DNA of 11,049 bases from Minisyncoccota bacterium (GTDB taxonomy: Bacteria; Patescibacteriota; Minisyncoccia; UBA6257; HR35), in the NCBI GenBank assembly GCA_937934285.1, contig CALHAT010000015.1, positions 1 through 11,049 of the forward strand, read 5' to 3'. A program made the position numbers and the translations under genes. The notes beneath the pieces were generated by a model, which did not search any database, had not been told where the DNA came from, and saw nothing but the letters and a program-made list of their open reading frames with translations. Below, one piece after another: positions 1 through 5,091 of the stretch. How positions within the stretch are numbered: the first letter of the stretch is position 1; each line of letters starts with the position of its first letter.

Positions 1-456
1 TGGCTAATCGCCGGTGCGGTTTTAACCGCAGCTCTCGCTGGTGTTATTTTTAGCGGCGGGAATGTAGCCATTCTTCTCTCAGGAGTTATTCTCCTAGGAG
101 TAGCAACCCTTTTATTCTCCCGGGCCGCAAGGCCCTGGGAAATCCGGCGCAGCCAGCGCCGCACGGCACGACTGCTGACCAGCGTAGCTGTTATTCTTAT
201 GGTCATTGGTATTTTCGGACCAATGATTAGAAAAATTGAATTGCCGGAGGTCAAAGCGCCGGCAATTCTAAAAGGTATGTACCAAACAATGTATCTAAAA
301 ATTGAGGCTAGTAGATTAGAAGCTGAGAGGGAAGTAATAGGCCAAAAAGTAAAAACCAACACCATGGAAGAGATAAGACCATTGATTGAAGAGGTGCATA
401 CCAATAGATGGGAGAATGTAATTCTCCCAGAAATTCTAACACAGAGAACTAAATGA
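1..456 (+). CDS. C-terminal part of an unidentified membrane protein, probably frameshifted near its end
   Basis: The frame is open from the first base, so the N-terminus lies outside the window. I do not recognise the family. The visible part has three likely membrane segments (window residues about 2-18, 22-40 and 58-74). A basic stretch rich in Arg lies between the second and third, and a charged soluble tail of about 70 residues follows. This frame stops at TGA 454-456. From 440 the +1 frame is open and encodes an acidic 20-residue tail (LNEVGLEVEPETKEKDP at its end) closing with TAA at 500-502, only 17 bases before a strong terminator. I therefore suspect the natural product ends at 502 and that a single-base indel, or less likely a programmed shift, separates the frames. 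The first 200 bases are clearly more GC-rich than the rest. Coding status is likely; function is unknown. Confidence 0.6.
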   Translation, partial: WLIAGAVLTAALAGVIFSGGNVAILLSGVILLGVATLLFSRAARPWEIRRSQRRTARLLTSVAVILMVIGIFGPMIRKIELPEVKAPAILKGMYQTMYLKIEASRLEAEREVIGQKVKTNTMEEIRPLIEEVHTNRWENVILPEILTQRTK

Positions 457-519
457 AGTGGGGCTAGAAGTAGAACCCGAAACCAAAGAGAAAGATCCGT
501 AAGTAAATAATACAATACA

Positions 520-551
520 GCCTGTGCAACCTGCACGGGCTTTTTTCTTTT
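520..551 (+). terminator. Rho-independent terminator of the membrane-protein gene
   Basis: A 9-bp stem (GCCTGTGCA at 520-528 with TGCACGGGC at 532-540, one G-U pair) closes a 3-base loop and is followed at once by TTTTTTCTTTTT. This is a textbook intrinsic terminator for + strand transcription. On the minus strand the same stem lies just beyond the lemA stop codon, but it is followed only by a broken T-rich run, so it may weakly terminate lemA as well. Confidence 0.88.
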
Positions 552-1123
552 TAAAATTTCACTTCAGGGGGTTTTTCTGCTTTTTCTTTTTCTTCGTAGC
601 TTAGTTCAAAATATTCAAAAGAAGGAAATCGGAAAAGATTAGCAACAATTGAATTTGGAAAAGATTGACGGAAAGCTTCATATTCTCTCAAAACAGCATT
701 ATAGAATCTTCGACTTGCCTGAATTTTATCTTCAGCATCAACTAATTCTTGTTGAAGATGTAAAAAGTTTTGATTAGCTTTTAAATCTGGATAGTTTTCA
801 GCAACAGCAAATAATGTTTTTAAAGTTTCAGTTAAAAAATTATCTGCTTCAAGTCCTTCTTTAACTGTTTTTGCTGTTAAAATTCTTGACCTTGCTTCAG
901 TTACTCTTTCTAAAACTTCTCTTTCATGAGCTGCATAACCTTTAACAGTTTCAACTAAATTCGGAATCAAATCAGCTCTTCTTTTAAGTTGAACTTCAAT
1001 ATCTGAGGATGATTCTTTAACTTGCTCACGATATCTTATCAAACGATTGTAAAGATAAACAAAATAAAGAAAAATTAAAACGACGACTCCTAAGATTATA
1101 TAAAAGATACTGATGTTTGTCAT
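551..1123 (-). CDS. lemA: LemA family membrane-anchored protein
   Basis: The 190-residue product has one N-terminal membrane helix (about residues 6-25), followed by a helical domain with the family signature: a YNRLIRYREQVKES-like stretch, then QLKRRADLIPNLVETVKGYAAHE. The C-terminal half keeps the LemA pattern of long helices (QELVDAEDKIQASRRFYNAV) and ends in the usual Pro-containing tail (EKPPEVKF). Length matches the family (about 180-200). LemA proteins are widespread and are thought to sit in the cytoplasmic membrane with the helical domain exposed, but their biochemical role is not established. No htpX protease gene, a frequent partner, is visible here. The ATG at 1123 has no Shine-Dalgarno. 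The gene is preceded by an unusual GCGAAC-rich spacer that would contain its promoter if it has its own. Confidence 0.93.
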   Translation of the reverse strand: MTNISIFYIILGVVVLIFLYFVYLYNRLIRYREQVKESSSDIEVQLKRRADLIPNLVETVKGYAAHEREVLERVTEARSRILTAKTVKEGLEADNFLTETLKTLFAVAENYPDLKANQNFLHLQQELVDAEDKIQASRRFYNAVLREYEAFRQSFPNSIVANLFRFPSFEYFELSYEEKEKAEKPPEVKF

Positions 1124-1134
1124 TGTTTATTATC

Positions 1135-1260
1135 GCGAACTAATAACGACCGCGAACTTTGTTGCGAACCAATGCGAACTTTGATAACACGAACCTATGC
1201 GAACATTATTATGAACCGCGAACTAATGCGAACAATTAATGACTGCGAACTTATGCGAAT
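1135..1260. repeat. Clustered GCGAAC hexamer array (degenerate tandem repeat)
   Basis: Between lemA and the adenosyltransferase gene, GCGAAC occurs eight times exactly (starting at 1135, 1152, 1164, 1174, 1199, 1218, 1228 and 1245) with variants at 1189 (ACGAAC), 1211 (ATGAAC) and 1255 (GCGAAT). Many copies pair with a start-to-start spacing of exactly 10 bases, giving a 16-base unit GCGAACYWATGCGAAC seen around 1164, 1189, 1218 and 1245. These units recur every 25-29 bases, with AT-rich filler between them. Read toward lemA the hexamer is GTTCGC. The placement just upstream of lemA and the helical-turn spacing would suit a protein-binding array. That is inference; it could equally be neutral repeat expansion. 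No convincing reading frame runs through it. Confidence 0.75.
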
Positions 1261-1269
1261 TTTCTTAAC

Positions 1270-1290
1270 GGCTAAGGGCTAGGGGCCAGA
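1270..1290. repeat. Short heptad tandem array (GGCTARG type)
   Basis: Three consecutive 7-base units, GGCTAAG, GGCTAGG and GGCCAGA, lie directly after the adenosyltransferase stop codon (reading on the minus strand). They resemble in length and style the other heptad arrays at 2104-2131 and 5952-5986. The array is too short to be certain in isolation. Confidence 0.45.
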
Positions 1291-1297
1291 AACTAAT

Positions 1298-1834
1298 TTA
1301 GTACCATGGTTCGACCTCTTTTACTTTTTTATTATAACATTCAAATCGAGCTAAGGCATAAAAATAACTTGAAAGACGATTAAGATAAGATAAAATTTCT
1401 GGCTGAATTTTAAATTTTCTATTAAATCTAACAACACTTCTTTCTACTTTTCGGACTATGCTTCTTAAATAATCGAACCAAGCAGAATTTTTTTCATCTC
1501 CATAAATAACAAATCTTCCTTTGGGTTTTATTTTCTTTTCAATTTCTTTAATTTTTTTTTCTAAATTTTCAATTTTCTTTTTATTCAACTCCGGCTTTTT
1601 AAATTTAGGATACATCAACCAGGCAATGTTAGCTTGAATAATAAATAAATCATTTTGAATCTCTGTTAGTTTTTCAAAAAATTTTTTCGGCAAATAATTT
1701 TTAGAAAGACCAATTAAAGAATTGAGTTCATCTAATTCTCCTAAGGTTTCTAAAATTAAAGAATCTTTAGGAATTTTCTTTTTATCAACCTCTGACTTCC
1801 CTCTATCTCCCCTCCCTGTAAAAAATATTGTCAT
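1298..1834 (-). CDS. pduO: PduO-type ATP:cob(I)alamin adenosyltransferase
   Basis: This enzyme transfers the adenosyl group of ATP to cob(I)alamin, making coenzyme B12. The 178-residue protein shows the family layout: an N-terminal FTGRGDRGKSEV loop (usually TxTGDxGxT, the ATP-binding start), LGELDELNSLIG at residues 31-42, an Arg-rich helix RSIVRKVERSVV at 124-135 that carries the conserved ATP-contacting Arg and Glu, and the C-terminal YLNRLSSYFYALAR at 150-163 ending near a conserved Trp. Length is normal, and the charged middle region (about 80-105, mostly Lys and Glu) is lineage-specific. The ATG at 1834 follows an AT-rich leader without a Shine-Dalgarno, and I see no cobalamin riboswitch motif there. 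Its neighbours give no clue to which B12-dependent enzyme it serves; a class II ribonucleotide reductase elsewhere is one possibility. Confidence 0.9.
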   Translation of the reverse strand: MTIFFTGRGDRGKSEVDKKKIPKDSLILETLGELDELNSLIGLSKNYLPKKFFEKLTEIQNDLFIIQANIAWLMYPKFKKPELNKKKIENLEKKIKEIEKKIKPKGRFVIYGDEKNSAWFDYLRSIVRKVERSVVRFNRKFKIQPEILSYLNRLSSYFYALARFECYNKKVKEVEPWY

Positions 1835-2042
1835 TTTTTAATATACTGATTGAGCGAAGTTATGCAGCCAGAATAAAAAAAGACGCACGGAGATAATTTT
1901 ATCTTAACATAATTTTTTCAAATTTTTAAAATTTAAGTGGAATTTGAAATTTAATATCAATTACAATCAGCAATCTTGTTAATTATTATCTTTATAAATC
2001 AATAAATGGCAAATCTTCAGAAAGCTATTATTTTAGCTCCGG

Positions 2043-2084
2043 TTACTCTACCATTATTCACAATCGTGAAAGATAGTAGAGTAG
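2043..2084. repeat. Long imperfect inverted repeat (18-bp hairpin)
   Basis: TACTCTACCATTATTCAC (2044-2061) faces GTGAAAGATAGTAGAGTA (2066-2083) around the loop AATC. Fifteen of 18 positions are Watson-Crick pairs, one is G-U, and two are mismatched; an extra wobble can form at 2043/2084. Neither direction has a T-tract after the stem, so it is not a standard intrinsic terminator. It lies about 58 bases downstream of the infA stop and could protect the 3' end of the operon mRNA or be a remnant of a small palindromic element. Confidence 0.6.
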
Positions 2085-2103
2085 AATTTAAGATCCTAGA
2101 TAT

Positions 2104-2131
2104 TTGCTTCTTGCTTCTTGAATCTTGAATC
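2104..2131. repeat. Heptad tandem array (TTGCTTC x2, TTGAATC x2)
   Basis: Four perfect back-to-back 7-base units, TTGCTTC, TTGCTTC, TTGAATC and TTGAATC, run without a gap just downstream of infA, followed by the degenerate TTACTTA. The paired identity of neighbouring units suggests local duplication by slippage. It belongs with the other heptad arrays of this window. Confidence 0.75.
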
Positions 2132-2141
2132 TTACTTAGTG

Positions 2142-2348
2142 TTACAATCTTTTTATAATTCTTCCTTTTGTTTCATCATAGGGCGAAATCTCTACAAAAA
2201 CATAATCGCCCGGAATAACTTTAATAAAATTCATTCTTAATCTTCCGGACAAATAAGCTAAAACTTCTCTTCCGTCTTCTAACTCCACGCGGAACTTTAA
2301 TTCAGGAAGCGCTTCTAAAACTCTACCTTTAAAAACTTTTTTGGCCAT
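2142..2348 (-). CDS. infA: Translation initiation factor IF-1
   Basis: The product is a 68-residue OB-fold protein that binds the 30S A site during initiation alongside IF-2 and IF-3. Family signatures are clear: ALPELKFRVELEDGREVLAYLSGRLRMNFIKVIPGDYVFVEISPYD, with the conserved SGRLRMN turn, PGD and SPYD, and GRIIKR at the end. It is slightly shorter than the 72 residues typical of the family, losing a few residues at the extreme N-terminus and in the tail. ATG 2346-2348 lies only 2 bases beyond the ssb stop codon (TAG 2351-2353), so translation is probably coupled to ssb. infA is more often found in the ribosomal-protein operon near rpmJ/rpsM; here it closes an rpsF-ssb cluster. Confidence 0.96.
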   Translation of the reverse strand: MAKKVFKGRVLEALPELKFRVELEDGREVLAYLSGRLRMNFIKVIPGDYVFVEISPYDETKGRIIKRL

Positions 2349-2350
2349 TC

Positions 2351-2788
2351 CTAATACAAAATATCTAAGTCACTGAAATCTCCTTCGATTTCTTCTCCGG
2401 GTTTATAAACATCCAGATCAGCTTCTAAATTTTCTAATTCTTTTTCAGTTTCAATTATACTACCCCTAGGACCAAATCTTATATTTTCAGCAATAATTTC
2501 ATAAGATAATTTTTTATTACCCTGGGAATCTAACCAATTTCGTGAATGAATTCGTCCTTCAACAAAAACTAACCTACCCTTAGAAAGGTATTTATGAGCC
2601 AATTCAGCTAACTTACCCCAAGCGACAACTTTGTGATATTCTGTTTCTTCTTTTAGGTTACCGACTCTATCTTTATAAACCCGATTAGTAGCTACATTTA
2701 AAATAGCTAAAGCCGTACCTGATGGCAAATAACGAAAATCAACATCTTGGGTCAATCTACCTATTAAAAAAACTTTATTGAGGTTCAT
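2351..2788 (-). CDS. ssb: Single-stranded DNA-binding protein
   Basis: SSB coats single-stranded DNA during replication, recombination and repair and recruits partner proteins through its C-terminal tip. Residues 1 to about 107 form the OB fold with the usual marks: MNLNKVFLIGRLTQDVDFRYLPSGTALA, the FxVA-type strand as LNVATNR, EYHKVVAWGKLAELAHKYLSKGRLVFVEGR, and a final strand ending in AENIRF. A short acidic linker follows, and the tip reads DFSDLDILY instead of the classic DDDIPF: still acidic then hydrophobic, but with Ile-Leu-Tyr in place of Ile-Pro-Phe. At 145 residues it is short, as expected from the reduced linker. The gene overlaps the 3' end of rpsF by 14 bases, consistent with the widespread rpsF-ssb operon. 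Confidence 0.96.
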   Translation of the reverse strand: MNLNKVFLIGRLTQDVDFRYLPSGTALAILNVATNRVYKDRVGNLKEETEYHKVVAWGKLAELAHKYLSKGRLVFVEGRIHSRNWLDSQGNKKLSYEIIAENIRFGPRGSIIETEKELENLEADLDVYKPGEEIEGDFSDLDILY

Positions 2789-3122
2789 TGATGCTAACTG
2801 AATCGACTACAGTTCTATGGCTTTCATCATCTAAGCCTTTTAAAGCTTTTCTCTTTAAGATAACAAACCTTAGAATATTATTAATTTTCCCAATTTTTTT
2901 CTTAAAATCTTCTATTTTTGAAGGTAAACCATAAAAATAAACTGTGCCGAAATCGCCAATTTTGTCTTTCATAATCGGATAAGCCATTTCTTTAGTTCTT
3001 AGCGGTATTTTTTTTATCAATTCAAAATTAAATTCTTCCATTAAAAGGGAAATTTTATTTAAAGTTTCTTCGCCTTTTCCTTGTCGTATCCAAAAAGTTA
3101 ATTCATAAATTTTCCTTTGCAT
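2775..3122 (-). CDS. rpsF: 30S ribosomal protein S6
   Basis: S6 binds the central domain of 16S rRNA, usually as a pair with S18. The 115-residue product begins with the typical YELTFWIR strand and contains the conserved MAYPIMKDKIGDFGTVYFYG segment (the family's LAYPI.K...G.Y) and a terminal helix-strand ending in RFVILKRK. The C-terminus carries an extra tail of about 20 residues that lies largely in the region overlapping ssb. ATG 3120-3122 starts 2 bases after the ychF stop codon. rpsR (S18), which normally follows ssb, is absent here and infA takes its place, so the S18 gene must be elsewhere. Confidence 0.95.
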   Translation of the reverse strand: MQRKIYELTFWIRQGKGEETLNKISLLMEEFNFELIKKIPLRTKEMAYPIMKDKIGDFGTVYFYGLPSKIEDFKKKIGKINNILRFVILKRKALKGLDDESHRTVVDSVSINEPQ

Positions 3123-3124
3123 CT

Positions 3125-4111
3125 TTATATTTTAACAAAGATTATTTCACCTTCCTCAACTTCAGCTTCACGACCTTTAATTTTTAAAAGACCCTCAGAC
3201 CGGGCTTTATTCCAATCTTTTATTTTAACAAAATTTTCTAAAGATATTGTTTCTGCTTTTTTAAATTTTAACGCAAAATCAGTATGAATCATCGCGGCAG
3301 CATCAATCATTTTACTACCCTTTTGTATTAACCAACCCTGGGTTATTTTTTCGGTAAAAGTAAAAAATTGAATTAAATTTAAATCTTGTCTCAGCTGATT
3401 CAAAAATTCATAAACTTTAATTGCCAGTTCTTTTTGCGCCTCTTGATTTTTCAAAATCTCTAATTCCCATTCTACATCTAAATTATAGATATTTTTAAAA
3501 GCAGAGTTTTTAAAAGTAAATTCTCGACCATTGATTAATAAAAACCAATCTTTGGTCAAAAGTAAATTAAATTCTTTTAATTTTTCTGAAAATTGAGGAA
3601 AGCGGGCAAATGGTTTTAAATTGTGAAATATCTCTTTTAAGAAAATAACTTTTTCATCTTTTGATTTTTCTACTCTTTTAACAGCTTTTTTTAAAATCGC
3701 TTTTTCAGCTTCAATTATCTCTTCTTCAATAATTAAAACATCTCTTTCAGGATCAATATTACCTTCAGGATGCGGAACATCTTCTCTCAAAAAATTTCTG
3801 ACAATCTCTAAAATAACATCACAGCCTCTTAAATAACTTAAAAATTCATTCCCCAAACCTTCACCCCTATGAGCTCCACGAATAAGACCCGGAATATCGA
3901 TAAAAATAAGATAAGGGGGAACGAGTTTTTCAGTTTTTGTAAATAAATGTAAATTTTTAATTTCTGAGGTAATAATCGGGGCAACTACTTCTTGGGGCTT
4001 TAGAGTTGAAAATAAATAAGGAGCAATCAAAACTTCTGCCTGCGAAACTAATTTTAAAAAAGTAGATTTGCCACTATTAGGAAGACCACAAAGTCCTATT
4101 TTAATTTTCAT
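3125..4111 (-). CDS. ychF: YchF/OLA1 family P-loop NTPase
   Basis: YchF is a ribosome-associated Obg-like NTPase that usually prefers ATP over GTP and is linked to translation and stress responses. The order is G1 GLPNSGKST (residues 9-17), the switch region ending in G3 DIPGLIRGAHRGEGLGNEF (72-90), a helical insertion (about 115-180), a degenerate G4 as NGRE (194-197), and a C-terminal TGS-like domain (about 245-328) with QFFTFTEKITQGW and DAAAMIHTDF. The NxxE in place of the GTP-specific NKxD is the hallmark of ATP-preferring YchF. With 328 residues against about 363, it is trimmed, mainly in the central helical part. Its ATG overlaps the end of the upstream nudix gene by 4 bases and its stop lies 2 bases before rpsF, which points to cotranscription. 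Confidence 0.94.
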   Translation of the reverse strand: MKIKIGLCGLPNSGKSTFLKLVSQAEVLIAPYLFSTLKPQEVVAPIITSEIKNLHLFTKTEKLVPPYLIFIDIPGLIRGAHRGEGLGNEFLSYLRGCDVILEIVRNFLREDVPHPEGNIDPERDVLIIEEEIIEAEKAILKKAVKRVEKSKDEKVIFLKEIFHNLKPFARFPQFSEKLKEFNLLLTKDWFLLINGREFTFKNSAFKNIYNLDVEWELEILKNQEAQKELAIKVYEFLNQLRQDLNLIQFFTFTEKITQGWLIQKGSKMIDAAAMIHTDFALKFKKAETISLENFVKIKDWNKARSEGLLKIKGREAEVEEGEIIFVKI

Positions 4112-4533
4112 TCAAGATGCAAAATTTTTTTAACTTCTGGATCAAGATCAGTCGTAAAATAATTTTTTAATTCTTCGGGTTTAACCCATTTTACTTCTTC
4201 AATTTCATCTTTTTCTTCAATATCCTGACAAGGACTGTTGCTTTCTAATTCACAAAGAAAATAAGCAACTAACACATAGGTATCCGGATGAACTCTTAAA
4301 TGGATTTGTTTTACAGGTTTTACTTTATAACCTGTTTCTAATAAAACTTCCTTAACAACTATTTCTTCTCGAGATTCATCTTTTTCTTGAATACCACCAG
4401 GGAAGGACCAAACAAAATCTTTACCAGTTGCCGTAATTTCTTTTCTTCTTCGTTTCACAATTAAAACCTCCCCTTTTTTGTTAACCACTATTCCTAAATT
4501 AACAAATTTAGTCATTTTATTAAATTTTATCAT
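4108..4533 (-). CDS. NUDIX hydrolase
   Basis: The protein belongs to the family that hydrolyses nucleoside diphosphates linked to another moiety, often cleaning up oxidised or surplus nucleotides. The Nudix box spans residues 47-69 and reads G-IQEKD-E-SREEIVV-KEVLLETGY. It keeps the Gly, the first Glu, the KE in place of RE and the final E-x-G, but the first Glu of the EE pair is Leu. Upstream, GIVVNKKGEVLIVKRRRKE and the WSFPGG strand are typical of MutT-like enzymes. The substrate cannot be inferred. A second in-frame ATG at residue 7 (4513-4515) is the more natural start by alignment to relatives, since the first six residues are very AT-rich and neither site has a Shine-Dalgarno. It is the first gene of the ychF-rpsF-ssb-infA cluster. 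Confidence 0.9.
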   Translation of the reverse strand: MIKFNKMTKFVNLGIVVNKKGEVLIVKRRRKEITATGKDFVWSFPGGIQEKDESREEIVVKEVLLETGYKVKPVKQIHLRVHPDTYVLVAYFLCELESNSPCQDIEEKDEIEEVKWVKPEELKNYFTTDLDPEVKKILHLE

Positions 4534-4554
4534 TTTTAGAAAAAATTATGAAAC

Positions 4555-4582
4555 TTGACTTTTATAAAAAAATAACTATAAT
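4555..4582 (+). promoter_or_regulatory. Sigma70-type promoter for greA
   Basis: TTGACT (4555-4560), a 16-base spacer and a perfect TATAAT (4577-4582) point toward greA, whose ATG is at 4624. Transcription would start near 4589, giving a leader of about 35 bases. This is the clearest promoter in the window. The spacer also separates greA from the divergent nudix operon, for which I could not see an equally good promoter. Confidence 0.78.
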
Positions 4583-4623
4583 TTACTTCATAATAATATA
4601 GAGATGACAAAATTTTCAGAATA

Positions 4624-5091
4624 ATGAAGGAAGTTTATATTTCCAAAAATCAGTACGAAAAATTAAAGCAAGAATTGGAAAGATTAAAAACTGAAGAAAG
4701 AAAAAAGATTGCTGAAAGATTAAAAGCAGCTCTTTCTTACGGTGATATTAGTGAAAATGCTGAATATGATGAAGCCACTAAGGCAAAAGAAATATTGGAA
4801 AGAAAAATCTTTGAATTAGAACAAATTTTAAAATCAGCAAGAATTATTAAGAGAAGCGGCTCGAAGCTAAAAATTCTACCTGGTACTAAATTTGAAGTTA
4901 TTAATAAAACTCAAAATAAAAAATATATTTTCTCCTTGGTTGGTTTTGGAGAAGCTAACCCCTCTGAAGGTAAAATCTCAACAGATTCTCTATTAGGAAA
5001 AAAATTCTTAAATAGTAAGGTGGGCGATACAATAGAGATTGAAACTCCTAAAGGTAAATTTGTTTATGAAATAAAAAAAATCTTTAGCTAA
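4624..5091 (+). CDS. greA: Transcription elongation factor GreA
   Basis: GreA enters the secondary channel of stalled, backtracked RNA polymerase and triggers cleavage of the extruded RNA 3' end. Residues 1 to about 75 form the antiparallel coiled coil, with GDISENAEYDEA at 40-51 at its tip; D41 and E44 match the acidic pair that coordinates the catalytic magnesium. The C-terminal FKBP-like globular domain follows from about residue 80 (PGTKFEV, then SLVGFGEANPSEGKIS, SLLGKKF and GDTIEIETPKG). The 155-residue length is normal. It is transcribed alone from a strong promoter. Its stop codon overlaps the 3' end of the convergent isomerase gene by 8 bases, with no visible terminator between them. 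Confidence 0.96.
   Translation: MKEVYISKNQYEKLKQELERLKTEERKKIAERLKAALSYGDISENAEYDEATKAKEILERKIFELEQILKSARIIKRSGSKLKILPGTKFEVINKTQNKKYIFSLVGFGEANPSEGKISTDSLLGKKFLNSKVGDTIEIETPKGKFVYEIKKIFS

Larger units (their letters stand above)
1835..2141. other. Noncoding spacer between infA and the adenosyltransferase gene
   Basis: This 307-base AT-rich stretch separates two minus-strand genes. It holds a long imperfect hairpin (2043-2084) and a heptad array (2104-2131), both listed separately. The promoter of the adenosyltransferase gene should lie at the 1835-1930 end. A TTGAAA followed by TAAAAT is visible on the minus strand, but the spacing (14) is too short to call. A 40-codon + strand frame beginning at ATG 2006 runs through the hairpin and has no support as a gene. 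I see no B12 riboswitch box and no T-tract terminator for infA. Confidence 0.6.

Noticed and set aside
1135..1260. A CRISPR array
   Set aside because: The repeats are 6-16 bases with irregular 4-15 base gaps, not 25-40 base repeats with uniform spacers, and no cas genes are present.
1135..1260. An alphaproteobacterial LexA (SOS) box cluster
   Set aside because: The spacing is GTTCN6GTTC rather than N7, the gene content is not alphaproteobacterial, and the downstream gene is not an SOS gene.
1172..1279. A + strand reading frame through the GCGAAC array starting with ATG-CGA-ACT
   Set aside because: Its peptide is only a translation of the DNA repeat, with no start signal, no recognisable domain and a stop within about 36 codons.
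1835..1930. A cobalamin riboswitch before the adenosyltransferase gene
   Set aside because: No B12-box-like conserved segment or extended structured leader can be seen, and the region is nearly featureless AT-rich sequence.
2006..2128. A 40-codon + strand frame (MANLQKAII...)
   Set aside because: It is short, runs through the hairpin and heptad array, has no ribosome-binding site, and lies in an otherwise noncoding spacer.
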